From: Dyadobacter sp. SG02
GTDB taxonomy: Bacteria; Bacteroidota; Bacteroidia; Cytophagales; Spirosomataceae
DNA: 64,000 bases
Assembly: GCF_900109045.1 (NCBI RefSeq)
Contig: NZ_FNYL01000013.1
Location: 186,001 to 250,000, forward strand
Direction: 5' to 3'
Part shown: positions 1-8,302 of the stretch, piece after piece
Layout of the letters: each line of letters begins with the position of its first letter
Numbering within the stretch: position 1 is the stretch's first letter
Notes under the pieces: model-generated
What the model was told of the DNA's origin: nothing
The model's input: only the letters and a program-made list of their open reading frames with translations
The model's database searches: none
Position numbers and translations under genes: made by a program

Positions 1-148
1 AGCGCTGACGATCAATGTCGTGTCAGGGCTGATACAAAGCAAAGCGTAACGTGGGTTGATCAATCAGAATTTGCCGCGGATTAATATTTAATTTGTAAAA
101 TAAATCCCGGACTTTTTGATAAAGTTTTTTAGTGTCAGAATTTTAGTT

Positions 149-156
149 TAATTTTG
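149..156 (+). promoter_or_regulatory. Candidate -7 element of the cold-shock gene
   Basis: TAATTTTG matches TAnnTTTG, the Bacteroidetes -7 consensus, 22 bases before the cold-shock ATG. No good TTTG -33 box lies at the right distance, so a more distal promoter giving a longer leader is also possible. The bases from 1 to 148 hold no gene that I can support. Confidence 0.35.
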
Positions 157-178
157 AGCATATTTTTAAAAAAATGTT

Positions 179-370
179 ATGAATAAAGGAACAGTTAAGT
201 TTTTTAATGACACCAAAGGTTTTGGTTTCATTGCTCCTGAAGATGGTGGAGCTGATATTTTCGTACACGTGTCAGGTCTTGTAGACGACATTCGTGAAAA
301 TGACAGTGTATCTTACGAAGTTGAAAATGGAAGAAAAGGACTGAACGCGGTTAACGTAACCGTGATCTAG
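179..370 (+). CDS. Cold-shock protein (CspA family)
   Basis: Single cold-shock domain of 63 residues, an OB fold that binds single-stranded RNA and DNA and acts as an RNA chaperone in the cytoplasm. Both nucleic-acid motifs are visible: RNP1 as KGFGFI (residues 13-18) and RNP2 as DIFVHV (26-31). The N-terminal GTVKFFN is typical of the family. The gene stands alone: an AT-rich leader precedes it and a strong hairpin terminator follows. An A-rich stretch rather than a Shine-Dalgarno sequence precedes the ATG, as is usual in Bacteroidetes. Whether expression is cold-induced or constitutive cannot be told from the sequence. Confidence 0.95.
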   Translation: MNKGTVKFFNDTKGFGFIAPEDGGADIFVHVSGLVDDIRENDSVSYEVENGRKGLNAVNVTVI

Positions 371-396
371 TCGATCATACCATAAAAGTTAGCTTA

Positions 397-426
397 AATT
401 CCTCCCAATCGGGAGGAATTTTTGTT
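397..426 (+). terminator. Rho-independent terminator of the cold-shock gene
   Basis: Ten-base arms AATTCCTCCC and GGGAGGAATT enclose the loop AATC and are followed by a T-rich tail. Confidence 0.85.
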
Positions 427-532
427 TCCGGACATTGATTTTACCATCATATACAGAAAAAAATGGCTCTGGAAAACACCACACACTTAGCCAAATTGAT
501 CTTTAAGGTTTTCAGAGTTATATTTTCTGTCC

Positions 533-563
533 TACCTGACAGGTTTTGAAAACTGGTCAGGTA
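533..563. repeat. REP-like intergenic palindrome
   Basis: TACCTGAC (533-540) is mirrored by GTCAGGTA (556-563), with a TTTTGAAAA core between them. It lies between the cold-shock terminator and the end of the M19 peptidase gene. It lacks a T tail, so it is a poor terminator. It resembles short palindromes dispersed between genes in some Bacteroidetes, but this window has only one copy. Confidence 0.5.
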
Positions 564-605
564 AGAATATTCCCCTGATTTGCGCTCCGGGTCGATGTCT
601 GCTCA

Positions 606-1856
606 TTATTTCCCCTCTGTCACCCGACGAATCACCCGGAGCCAGTTCAGGCCGAGGATCTTTTTAATGCGCTGGTCGCTGTAACCCAGCTTTTGCAAGG
701 CAATGGTAATCTGGGGGTAATCGCTGATGTCCTTGATTTCGCGTGGCAGTTCGGGGCCGCCGTCCAGATCCGAACCCAGGGCAATGTGATCTTCACCCAC
801 AAGATTAACGCCATAGTCGATCACTTTGGCCAGCTGGTCCACATGCATCCAGTACTCGTCGGGGATGGTTCCATTGTAGGTAAACGGAAGTTCTTTCGCG
901 AACTCTTTGTCCACATCTTCAATGCTTTGATTGGTGACCTGCGAGGCGAGTATCCGCGGCGTTTTCGGCTGAGGGCTCGGCTGGACTTTAATCGGGTTGT
1001 TCGGTTTCTGCCAAGCCCAGTACTTCGGGTTGTTGAAAAGGCTTCCGAAATGCACACCGATCACCCCGCCTTTGGCTGCAATAGCCTTGGCCGCTTCGTC
1101 TGAGATACAGCGGGGATGGTCTACTATTTTGTAAAAACCGCCGTGACTGTAAATGACCGGATGACGGCTAGCCGCTACCGACTGCAGTATGGCGTCGTTG
1201 GAAGCATGGGCCACATTGATGACCATGCCCAAGTCGTTCATTTCCTTAATCACCGCTTTCCCATGGTCGTTAATGCCGCCCCAGGTGTACACATCGTTGC
1301 AGGCATCGATAAAGGCGTTTGTCGTGCTGTGGGCGGTGAGCTGCATCGAGCGCAGGCCCAGTTTGTAAAGGGCTCGCAGCAAATCCAGATCGCCATGGAG
1401 GTCGTAGCCGCCTTCCAGGTCCAGGAAAGCGGCCATTTTGCCTTTTTTATTGATCCGCTCAATGTCGGAAGCCGTCAGCGCGAGCTCGATCACGGCATTA
1501 TTTTTTTTGATCTGATCCAATGCAAGGTTCACCACCCGGAATGTATTCTTGGTCTCGAACCTTCCCGGATAATAGTTTTCAGGCGTATAGACCGAGAAAA
1601 ACATGGCATCCAGCCCGCCCTCCCTGGCCCTCGGCAGGTCGACCGTACCATCGGGATAACGCCGACCAATATCGCTTTTCAGCACCAGCTCGCGGCTCAT
1701 CACATGCGTATGCCCGTCCATGACGAACGCATTGCGGTGCAGGTCGGGCATGGGTTTGTCTCCGAAAGATCGCGTGGACAGAAGGGGCCGTTTGGATAAA
1801 ATGTTGCCGGTTACGGGCAAAATGGTCAGGCTTTTGAGGACGTCTCGGCGGTTCAT
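606..1856 (-). CDS. Tat-exported M19 (renal-dipeptidase family) metallopeptidase
   Basis: 416 residues from the ATG at 1856. The frame stays open further upstream but there overlaps the preceding gene, and NRRDVLK at the chosen start is a twin-arginine signal. M19 enzymes hydrolyse dipeptides with two active-site metals. Visible family motifs: DGHTH (residues 47-51), DLEGG with the bridging Glu148, NVAH (His217), YSHGG (His238), and GSDLDGG near residue 350. In renal dipeptidase the first motif is HxD; here it is HTH, so one ligand appears to be His51 instead of Asp. The gene follows a second Tat-signal gene by 62 bases and is probably in the same operon, so it likely acts in the periplasm. 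Substrate unknown. Confidence 0.85.
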   Translation of the reverse strand: MNRRDVLKSLTILPVTGNILSKRPLLSTRSFGDKPMPDLHRNAFVMDGHTHVMSRELVLKSDIGRRYPDGTVDLPRAREGGLDAMFFSVYTPENYYPGRFETKNTFRVVNLALDQIKKNNAVIELALTASDIERINKKGKMAAFLDLEGGYDLHGDLDLLRALYKLGLRSMQLTAHSTTNAFIDACNDVYTWGGINDHGKAVIKEMNDLGMVINVAHASNDAILQSVAASRHPVIYSHGGFYKIVDHPRCISDEAAKAIAAKGGVIGVHFGSLFNNPKYWAWQKPNNPIKVQPSPQPKTPRILASQVTNQSIEDVDKEFAKELPFTYNGTIPDEYWMHVDQLAKVIDYGVNLVGEDHIALGSDLDGGPELPREIKDISDYPQITIALQKLGYSDQRIKKILGLNWLRVIRRVTEGK

Positions 1857-1860
1857 TAAT

Positions 1861-1914
1861 TGAATGAGTGAATGAGTGAATTTTGAATGACTGAATGATT
1901 GAATGAGTAAATTT
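1861..1914. repeat. Degenerate octamer tandem repeat
   Basis: Consecutive units read TGAATGAG, TGAATGAG, TGAATTT, TGAATGAC, TGAATGAT, TGAATGAG, TAAATTT. The array fills the 62-base gap between the two Tat-signal genes and ends a few bases before the M19 peptidase start codon, where its ribosome binding region would be. Confidence 0.85.
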
Positions 1915-1918
1915 CCCC

Positions 1919-3259
1919 TCACTCCGCAAAGCCCCGCATATACGCCACATTCGGTGGCCGTTCGCCTTTGTTGAACTGAGCGCCGCGGGTGGAGCGGTAG
2001 GTCATGTTCATGAATGGCGTTTCGATGCGGCGGCCGATGGCGGAATATACCCCGTTTTGCCAGTTGGATTCCATGTTGAATGCTGTAATGCCCGTCGATA
2101 AAAGCAGCCGCTCCGCGTTGAAGGGCTCTTTTTTGGTAACCATCGTTTCTACGATCCAGTGGGGCTGAGAGTTGGAGGCGTGGTATTGGGAGAACGGCCC
2201 GGGCCATTCGAGCATCGAAATGATCGTCGGCTCTTTGCGTCCTTCGATCTCGGCGGCATAGGTCCAGCCTACCTCCCTGGCATTGTATATGGCCGCTTTT
2301 GTGCCGTCGTTGTACTCGACGATGCAGACGTTAGGTTTTTCGATCTCCTGAAAATGCCCGGTTTTAAGGTTCATATTCACCCGAACGGATTCAAGAAGCT
2401 TAGCCGCCCACGGATTCTTTTCGGTCCATTTCCAGGTTTCCGGCCCGCGGATGCATTGTACCGATTTTACGCCGGTCTCACCGCCTTTCCGGCGCTCTAC
2501 AAATGCCTGCAACACGTCGACGCAGTGGAAGAGCGCGCCCTCGTCCGGTGCGCCGCCCAGCATCACCGACGCTTTAATGGGCGTATCGATATCGATTTCA
2601 ATGTCGGGCCTGCGGTAATGCACCGGAATGGAAGAGCCGCCGGTCAAAGGAAATTTCAGCTCACGCGATTTATCGAACATCCATTTGGCTTCGTCCCAGC
2701 TGTACGACAGGTGTTTATCATTAAAAACCGGTACCGACCGCTTGCTCTGCTCGAAAACCCGGATCACCTGCTGGTAAAGCCACCAGCGCGGCAGCATCCA
2801 CTGCCCTTTGAGGGTAGTCGCGTAATCGCCGTGCTCGCCGACAATCACCACGCCGTCGACCGCCAATTCCTGTCCGCCGAGCGTAACAGCTTCACCCACA
2901 GTCTTGAAAATCGGGATATTCTTTGATTTACAAACTTTCTGGCCCAGCAGGCTGGTATCGAACTGGTGAATGTAAACCGATACCACTTCGACGCCGGAAG
3001 GCGTGTGGGCACCCTGCCACCAGTAGCCGTCCATGAGTTTGGCGATGATCCAGTCGGCGTGCGAGCGGGTCGCGCCCCAGTAGGTGACAATGCATGCGAT
3101 GCGGGGCTTTGCCTGCGCGGTAGCGGGAGCGGCCGAGGCTGAGAGACCGGTTAGGGCCGTCAGACCGGCCATGCCTGTTATACCGAGCATTTCGCGCCTG
3201 CTCAGGCGTGGGGGCGAGTCTGCGGCTGCGCGCGCGGGCTCGGTGGGTTTGTTTGTCAT
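1919..3259 (-). CDS. Tat-signal exported protein of unknown function
   Basis: 446 residues. The N-terminus has a twin-arginine signal, LSRREMLGITG (about residues 19-29), then a hydrophobic stretch and an alanine-rich cleavage region near SAAPATAQA. The mature chain begins PRIACIVTYW, which looks like the first strand of a Rossmann-type fold, and contains VIVGEHGDY and FNDKHLSYSW. I do not recognise a named enzyme family. It lies directly upstream of, and probably in an operon with, the Tat-exported M19 peptidase, which suggests periplasmic turnover of an imported compound; this is inference. Tat export often implies folding, or cofactor loading, before transport. Confidence 0.7.
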   Translation of the reverse strand: MTNKPTEPARAAADSPPRLSRREMLGITGMAGLTALTGLSASAAPATAQAKPRIACIVTYWGATRSHADWIIAKLMDGYWWQGAHTPSGVEVVSVYIHQFDTSLLGQKVCKSKNIPIFKTVGEAVTLGGQELAVDGVVIVGEHGDYATTLKGQWMLPRWWLYQQVIRVFEQSKRSVPVFNDKHLSYSWDEAKWMFDKSRELKFPLTGGSSIPVHYRRPDIEIDIDTPIKASVMLGGAPDEGALFHCVDVLQAFVERRKGGETGVKSVQCIRGPETWKWTEKNPWAAKLLESVRVNMNLKTGHFQEIEKPNVCIVEYNDGTKAAIYNAREVGWTYAAEIEGRKEPTIISMLEWPGPFSQYHASNSQPHWIVETMVTKKEPFNAERLLLSTGITAFNMESNWQNGVYSAIGRRIETPFMNMTYRSTRGAQFNKGERPPNVAYMRGFAE

Positions 3260-3354
3260 TGTTTTAAGGTTGCAGTGTTCAGGAATATCTTAAAGAGCCC
3301 AAAAATGATCCTGAATACCCTGTTGACGCAAAAAATATCGATTGCCGCCGGTAA

Positions 3355-3784
3355 TTATCCCGCTATCAGATACAATGTGTAGCCAAAATCCAGCTGCGCA
3401 TACTCGAACAACCCGGCGCGCTTGTAAAACGGCAGGTTTCTAAGAGTAGAAGTTTCGAGATAGATAGCCCGGTTCATGGCAGCCGCGTCGGCTTTGACCT
3501 CATCCAGGAAGCGTGAGCCGATGCCCAGGCCTTGGCGGCTTTTATCCACGGCCAGAAACCACAAATAATAGAAAACTGATCAGCGCCACTGCGCTCGCGT
3601 CGTCGGATATCAGGACTTTTCCAGAAGCAAAACAGACGTTGAACGAGTATTCCATCAGCGCCCGGACCCTGCTTTTGTGCCTCCGGTCGGCGGGGATCAG
3701 GTAGTTTACGCTCTTGTTATCTAAAAATGCATCGGTAAGGATGCCAACTACCAGGTTTTTGTCCTCCGGGGTCGCTAATCTCAT
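3355..3784 (-). pseudogene. GNAT N-acetyltransferase gene interrupted by one extra base
   Basis: Two frames together make one GNAT protein of about 142 residues. The first (3784 down to 3542) encodes MRLATPEDKNLVVGIL and reaches DDASAVALISF. The second (ending at 3355) supplies WFLAVDKSRQGLGIG, the acetyl-CoA-binding motif A, and the C-terminal half. The junction reads TTT-C-TAT-TAT-TTG-TGG on the coding strand; removing the single C (base 3571 on the + strand) gives the expected SFYYLWFLAVDK. The cause may be a real inactivating insertion, a sequencing or assembly error, or a +1 frameshift site, since tRNA-Phe can slip from TTT to TTC ahead of the CTA codon. The rest of both halves is intact, so any damage is recent. 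Confidence 0.8.
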
Positions 3785-3855
3785 TGTCTGACTAAAAGTT
3801 CTATATGCTCAATCGTGATGTAATTGAATGCAAGTTAATAACATGGCTCAATCTG

Positions 3856-3886
3856 TTTGAAGAAGCGGATCACAATGATACTTTTG
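3856..3886 (+). promoter_or_regulatory. Bacteroidetes-type promoter of the VOC gene
   Basis: TTTG at 3856-3859, a 19-base spacer, then TACTTTTG at 3879-3886, an exact match to TTTG-N19-21-TAnnTTTG. Transcription would start near 3892 and give a leader of about 30 bases to the ATG at 3922, which rules out the longer open frame starting at 3805. Confidence 0.75.
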
Positions 3887-3921
3887 TAAAAAACATCACT
3901 TCACCAATATTCCCAAAAACC

Positions 3922-4263
3922 ATGAGCCAGACATCCATCAATTACATCGAATTTTACTGCAAGCGCATTCCGGTCATTAAAGCATTTTACAGCAATGCAT
4001 TCGGCTGGACCTTCACCGATTACGGCGACGAGTACGCCGCTTTCGAAGACGGCGCATTATCCGGCGGTTTTCACCAGAATGCGCAGGAGGCAGCAGGCGG
4101 CAACCCGCTGGTGGTATTGTACACCAAAGATTTGGAAGGTGTCAGAGACAAAGTCATCGCGGCGGGCGGCACCATTACCATCGATATTTTCGCCTTCCCA
4201 GGCGGCAGAAGATTCCATTTCGCCGATCCGGACGGCAACGTGCTGGCCGTGTGGAGCGAATAG
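3922..4263 (+). CDS. VOC family (glyoxalase/bleomycin-resistance-like) protein
   Basis: 113 residues with the paired beta-alpha-beta-beta-beta modules of the vicinal oxygen chelate superfamily: INYIEFYCKRIPVIKAFYSNAFGW at the start, then FHFADPDGNVLAVWSE at the C-terminus, the usual final strand with a metal-ligand Glu. This compact single-domain type is cytoplasmic, and its substrate cannot be assigned. The start was chosen from the promoter at 3856-3886 and because the family begins here. Its stop lies two bases from the stop of the convergent Imm-5-like gene. Confidence 0.85.
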   Translation: MSQTSINYIEFYCKRIPVIKAFYSNAFGWTFTDYGDEYAAFEDGALSGGFHQNAQEAAGGNPLVVLYTKDLEGVRDKVIAAGGTITIDIFAFPGGRRFHFADPDGNVLAVWSE

Positions 4264-4265
4264 TG

Positions 4266-4802
4266 CTATTTGAATTTCTCCCGTATGCCCTGGTCGAGCA
4301 TTTGCAGCAACTGGTCGATTCTTTTGCCCTTGCCGCTTTGCTCGGGCATCTTTTTCAGCAGATCGGCTACTGACTCGTCAGCGTTTGCCACAGCCCATTC
4401 GATTTCGGCTTGTCCGGTTGCGGTGTTTCGCAGTTCAACGGCCAGCGCGGAGTAGGATGCCGGGCCGAGAATGTGCATCGCCTGACGCAGGTCTTTAAAC
4501 GGATGGGTGAAGGCGCTTGCGGCGGCCAGGCTTGCGGCTTTGGCAGCTGCTGACGCGGCCAGGTCCTTTGTTTCCGACGACGCCCTGAATGCCTCTAAAC
4601 TGGCCTTTCGCAGTGCATTGGTGCGTTTCCCGCTTGCGACGAACGCCCTGATGCCTTCGATGGCCCGTCGGGGGCGGGCGTCGTCCTGTTCGATATTTTC
4701 GTATAGGGTTAGCGACCTTTCGGCGCAATCTGCCGCCCAGGCACCCAACGCTTGCAACTGTGCAATGGACAAATCAAAATACTCCTTCTCCGTTTTACTC
4801 AT
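4266..4802 (-). CDS. Imm-5-like (putative immunity protein) family protein
   Basis: 178 residues, alpha-helical and alanine-rich, with no signal peptide or membrane segment. The first half carries the hallmark of Imm-5-like proteins: ALGAWAADCAERSL, then DDARPRRAIEGIRAF and an alanine-rich helix run ending in the AAASAF region. The family name comes from toxin-immunity surveys, but stand-alone members are common in genomes without an evident toxin, and I see no toxin gene next to it. The function is therefore open. It faces the VOC gene tail to tail and is divergent from the CBS gene. Confidence 0.6.
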   Translation of the reverse strand: MSKTEKEYFDLSIAQLQALGAWAADCAERSLTLYENIEQDDARPRRAIEGIRAFVASGKRTNALRKASLEAFRASSETKDLAASAAAKAASLAAASAFTHPFKDLRQAMHILGPASYSALAVELRNTATGQAEIEWAVANADESVADLLKKMPEQSGKGKRIDQLLQMLDQGIREKFK

Positions 4803-4855
4803 GGATCAATTCTTGCTTCCAGAAAAAATATAAAAAAATGCTTGAATATTAGCTT

Positions 4856-4872
4856 TTTACCGAATTGGTAAA
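4856..4872. promoter_or_regulatory. Perfect inverted repeat, candidate operator
   Basis: TTTACC and GGTAAA flank GAATT in the 126-bp region between the divergent Imm-5-like and CBS genes. Its size and position fit a dimeric repressor site, but no cognate regulator is adjacent. Confidence 0.35.
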
Positions 4873-4928
4873 TATATTTATGTTAACCAAAATTTATCGC
4901 TGAATCCGTTCGGAGGCGGAAATTAATA

Positions 4929-5360
4929 ATGGGGAAAGTCAGAAATATTCTCGAAACAAAGAAGACAGGACCAGTGTCCATTCGGCCGGACAATACTGTT
5001 TTCGAAGCTCTGGAACTGATGGCTGAAAAAAACATCGGCGCGCTGCTGGTAATGGAACAACAGCAAGTCGTTGGAATCTTCACAGAAAGGGATTACGCAC
5101 GTAAAGTTATCCTGAGAGGTAAGGCCTCTAAAGATTTATTGGTGGGGGAAATCATGACAAGTAACCCCCTGACGGTATCCTCGGATACATCTATTGAAGA
5201 CTGCATGGCTTGCATGACCGACAAATTTATCAGGCATCTACCTGTTATCGACGACGAAAAGCTTACCGGTATCGTTTCCATTGGCGACGTAGTCAAATAC
5301 ATCATCGAGGATCAGGAATACGTCATAGATAACCTGAAACATTACATTACGGGCATCTGA
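4929..5360 (+). CDS. CBS-pair domain protein
   Basis: 143 residues made of two CBS domains (about 8-62 and 75-130) and nothing else. Stand-alone CBS pairs form a Bateman module that binds adenosyl ligands and adjusts partner proteins in the cytoplasm. Typical motifs: FTERDYARKV at the end of the first domain, VGEIMTSNPLTV opening the second, and GIVSIGDVVKYII closing it. It lies 95 bases upstream of nuoA in the same orientation. An energy-charge link to respiration is tempting, but the gap contains a likely promoter and nothing in the sequence proves it. Confidence 0.9.
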   Translation: MGKVRNILETKKTGPVSIRPDNTVFEALELMAEKNIGALLVMEQQQVVGIFTERDYARKVILRGKASKDLLVGEIMTSNPLTVSSDTSIEDCMACMTDKFIRHLPVIDDEKLTGIVSIGDVVKYIIEDQEYVIDNLKHYITGI

Positions 5361-5455
5361 GCATTTCTTCACTTCCCACATCTTACCCATTTTATCACGC
5401 CAATCTGAGAGAATACAGTTTTGTTGCTGTTACCGTTTTCTAAATTGGATTACTT

Positions 5456-5905
5456 ATGGATCGTTTAAATGCGTCTGGCACGCCAGGATGGCCTTTTTGG
5501 CTATATACTTTACTGGTTTTTGCATTATTGACACTGATAATTTCGCTTTCTTACTTTCTCGGTCAACGTCACCGCACAGCGGCGTCCGAACAGCCCTACG
5601 AATCGGGAATCCTCGAAACGGGCACGGCGAGGCTGCGGTTTTCAGCGCAGTTTTATCTGATCGCGATGATGTTTGTCATATTCGATATCGAGGTGGTATT
5701 TATCGTGCTGTGGGCTCTGGCGTTCCGTGAACTCGGCTGGCCAGGGTACCTCGGCATTTGTGTTTTTATAGGGCTGCTGGTGGCCGTGCTGATCTACGAA
5801 TGGAGTATCGGCGCATTGGACTTCGGGCCCGACGGGAAGAAAATCCTCAAAGCTTACCGTAAACTGCCCAAAGGGCAAGCATACCATGAACTGGTGGCTA
5901 AGTAA
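5456..5905 (+). CDS. nuoA: NADH-quinone oxidoreductase subunit A
   Basis: 149 residues with three transmembrane helices (about 15-35, 65-88 and 96-116). Membrane-arm subunit of respiratory complex I at the junction with the peripheral arm, near the quinone site. Characteristic segments: the loop [19 protein letters not shown] and [15 protein letters not shown] with the conserved acidic pair. The length equals that of the E. coli subunit (147). First gene of the operon. A weak -7-like element, CAGTTTTG, lies some 30 bases upstream. It overlaps nuoB by 20 bases, which suggests translational coupling. Confidence 0.97.
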   Translation: MDRLNASGTPGWPFWLYTLLVFALLTLIISLSYFLGQRHRTAASEQPYESGILETGTARLRFSAQFYLIAMMFVIFDIEVVFIVLWALAFRELGWPGYLGICVFIGLLVAVLIYEWSIGALDFGPDGKKILKAYRKLPKGQAYHELVAK

Positions 5906-6524
5906 TCCATCCGATCCCACAGCCGCAACGCAGGGAACAGGATCATTCGAAGAGGCTGTCGGGCAAAGCGTCATGCTCACGACGGTCCAGGACCTGCTGG
6001 CATGGGGCCGGCGGAACTCCATGTGGCCGTTCCATTTCGGCCTCTCATGCTGTTTCGTGGAAATGGCCACCAGTATCACGAGCAAATTCGATGTGGCCAG
6101 ATTTGGCGCGGAGGTGATCCGGGGAACACCCCGGGAGGCCGACGTGATGGTGATCGCCGGTACCGTTTTTGTCAAAATGGCGCCGATCATCAAAAGGCTT
6201 CACGAGCAGATGATGGAACCTAAATGGGTCATTTCCATGGGTTCCTGCGCCAATTCGGGAGGGATGTACGATATCTACAGCGTGGTACAGGGCGTAGATA
6301 AATTTCTTCCCGTGGACGTATATGTACCGGGCTGCCCCCCGCGGCCGGACGCGTTTATGCAAGGGCTCATGCTCCTGTCCGAATCGGTAGGAAAGGAGCA
6401 GCGGCCGCTGAGCTGGGCTATTGGTCCCCAGGGCGTAATCAGGCCCGAAAAGCCTGTAATGCGCATGGAAAAGAGAGAGGAGAGGAAGAAGATCGTTGAT
6501 TTTCGTACGCCTGACACTGTTTGA
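5886..6524 (+). CDS. nuoB: NADH-quinone oxidoreductase subunit B
   Basis: 212 residues. Carries the N2 [4Fe-4S] cluster that passes electrons to quinone. All four ligand cysteines are present: the tandem pair Cys55-Cys56 in SCCFVE, Cys121 in GSCANSGG and Cys150 in GCPPRP. Peripheral-arm subunit at the membrane interface. The start lies inside the end of nuoA and the stop is one base before the nuoCD ATG, an arrangement typical of tightly coupled translation. The C-terminal tail from about residue 185 is charged ([11 protein letters not shown]) and longer than the catalytic core needs. Confidence 0.98.
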   Translation: MNWWLSNPSDPTAATQGTGSFEEAVGQSVMLTTVQDLLAWGRRNSMWPFHFGLSCCFVEMATSITSKFDVARFGAEVIRGTPREADVMVIAGTVFVKMAPIIKRLHEQMMEPKWVISMGSCANSGGMYDIYSVVQGVDKFLPVDVYVPGCPPRPDAFMQGLMLLSESVGKEQRPLSWAIGPQGVIRPEKPVMRMEKREERKKIVDFRTPDTV

Positions 6525-6525
6525 C

Positions 6526-8283
6526 ATGGAAGAAATCGATTCCGGTCTCGTAGAAGAGCTGAGGGTCGCGTTGGGCGACACGGCTTTTAAAATACAAATT
6601 AACACAGATGGAATGACTACGCTGCTCGTCAAAAAAGAGCAGGTAGTGGCATTGCTGGCGCACCTGAAAACGAAGGTGGCCCGTCCATACGAAATGCTTT
6701 TCGACCTCAGCGCCATCGACGAGCGCAGCAGGGCGAAAGCGGCGTTGAACGGGTCGGTACCGCCGGATTTTACGGTTATCTACCATTTGCTGTCGTTCGG
6801 CCGCAACCGGTTTATCCGCATTAAAGTAGCGTTGCACGGAGAGTACCCGGGTTTACCATCCATTTGTTCCCTCTGGAAAAATGCGAACTGGTACGAACGC
6901 GAGGTCTTCGACATGTTCGGAATCCGGTTTGAAGGGCATCCGCACCTGAGACGTATATTAATGCCGTTAACTTGGAATGGCCATCCGCTGAGAAAAGAGC
7001 ACCCTGCCCGTGCGACCGAAATGGGCCCCTTCCGGCTTTGGGATGAAAAGCAGGACCGGGAGCAGGAAGCATTGCAGTTCAACCCCGAAGAATGGGGGCT
7101 GAAAAGGCACAGCGACGATGCCGATTTCATGTTCCTCAACCTCGGGCCGCAGCACCCCGGCACACATGGCGTGCTCCGCATTATTTTGCAGCTCGATGGC
7201 GAAGATATCGTCGACGCAGTCCCCGACATCGGTTTCCACCATCGCGGGGCCGAAAAAATGGGCGAAAGACAGTCCTGGCACACCTACATACCCTATACCG
7301 ACCGGGTGGATTACCTGGGTGGCGTGATGAACAACCTGGCCTATCTGCTCGCTGTGGAAAAGCTGGCGGGCATCCGGGTACCCGCGCGCGTCGAGGTGAT
7401 ACGTGTGATGCTGTGCGAGCTGTTCCGTACTGCCAGCCATCTGGTTTGGTACGGCACATTTGCCCAGGATCTCGGGCAGCTCTCGCCGGTATTCTACATG
7501 TTTACCGACCGTGAAAAGATATTCGATATTATAGAAGCCATTTGCGGTGCCAGAATGCACCCCAACTGGTTCCGTATCGGTGGCGTGGCCCAGGACCTGC
7601 CCACGGGTTGGGATAAGCTGGTGCGCGATTTTGTGAACTATTTTCCCAAACGGCTTCGCGAATACGACCAGATGGTGATCCAAAACAGCATTTTCCAGGC
7701 GCGGACGGTTGGTATCGGCATATACACACTCGAAGAAGCGATTGAATGGGGAGTAACCGGCCCCGGACTACGTGCCTGCGGTTTTGAATGGGATTTCAGG
7801 AAAAAACAACCCTATTCGGGCTACGAAAATTTCGATTTTGAAGTTCCGGTCATGCAAAACGGCGATTGTTTCGACCGCGCGCTCGTGCGGGTGGAGGAAA
7901 TGCGGCAGAGCCTGAGAATTATCGAGCAATGCCTGAACAATATGCCGGAGGGACCGTACAAATCGGATCACCCGCTGACGACCCCGCCCATTAAGAAAAA
8001 CACGATGGAAGACATCGAAACACTCATTACCCATTTCCTCAATGTAAGCTGGGGCCCGGTGATTCCTGCCGGTGAAGCTATGAGCTGCATCGAGGCGACG
8101 AAGGGCGCGAACAGTTATTACCTGACCAGCGACGGAAGCACGTCGGCATACCGGGTGAGGATCCGGACCCCGTCGTTTCCGCACATGCAAATGCTGCCGT
8201 ATATCAGTAAGGGTTACACGGTGGCCGACCTGCTGTCCATTCTCGGCAGTATCGATTATGTTTTGGCTGATATAGACCGATAA
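6526..8283 (+). CDS. nuoCD: NADH-quinone oxidoreductase fused subunits C and D
   Basis: 585 residues; NuoC (about 1-180) and NuoD (about 195-585) in one chain. The C part shows [21 protein letters not shown] and [10 protein letters not shown]. The D part opens [19 protein letters not shown], with the conserved histidines of the quinone cavity, and ends [12 protein letters not shown] start at the ATG one base after the nuoB stop; an upstream TTG at 6496 would add ten residues within nuoB and is less likely. The C-D fusion is typical of enterobacterial-type complex I, while many Bacteroidetes keep the genes separate. Catalytic core of the peripheral arm, cytoplasmic face. Confidence 0.97.
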   Translation: MEEIDSGLVEELRVALGDTAFKIQINTDGMTTLLVKKEQVVALLAHLKTKVARPYEMLFDLSAIDERSRAKAALNGSVPPDFTVIYHLLSFGRNRFIRIKVALHGEYPGLPSICSLWKNANWYEREVFDMFGIRFEGHPHLRRILMPLTWNGHPLRKEHPARATEMGPFRLWDEKQDREQEALQFNPEEWGLKRHSDDADFMFLNLGPQHPGTHGVLRIILQLDGEDIVDAVPDIGFHHRGAEKMGERQSWHTYIPYTDRVDYLGGVMNNLAYLLAVEKLAGIRVPARVEVIRVMLCELFRTASHLVWYGTFAQDLGQLSPVFYMFTDREKIFDIIEAICGARMHPNWFRIGGVAQDLPTGWDKLVRDFVNYFPKRLREYDQMVIQNSIFQARTVGIGIYTLEEAIEWGVTGPGLRACGFEWDFRKKQPYSGYENFDFEVPVMQNGDCFDRALVRVEEMRQSLRIIEQCLNNMPEGPYKSDHPLTTPPIKKNTMEDIETLITHFLNVSWGPVIPAGEAMSCIEATKGANSYYLTSDGSTSAYRVRIRTPSFPHMQMLPYISKGYTVADLLSILGSIDYVLADIDR

Positions 8284-8302
8284 TCCACAAAAATACCTTG
8301 TC

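Noticed and set aside
1857-2207. N-terminal extension of the M19 peptidase frame
   Set aside because: The frame is open but lies in the octamer repeat and inside the preceding gene; the Tat motif begins at the ATG at 1856.
6496-6525. TTG start for nuoCD
   Set aside because: It lies within nuoB, and an ATG one base after the nuoB stop fits the family N-terminus.
6967-7683. Long open frame antisense to nuoCD
   Set aside because: No family motif, and codon pattern explained as the shadow of a GC-rich conserved gene; the same holds for 10401-11351 and 18769-19317 on the minus strand.
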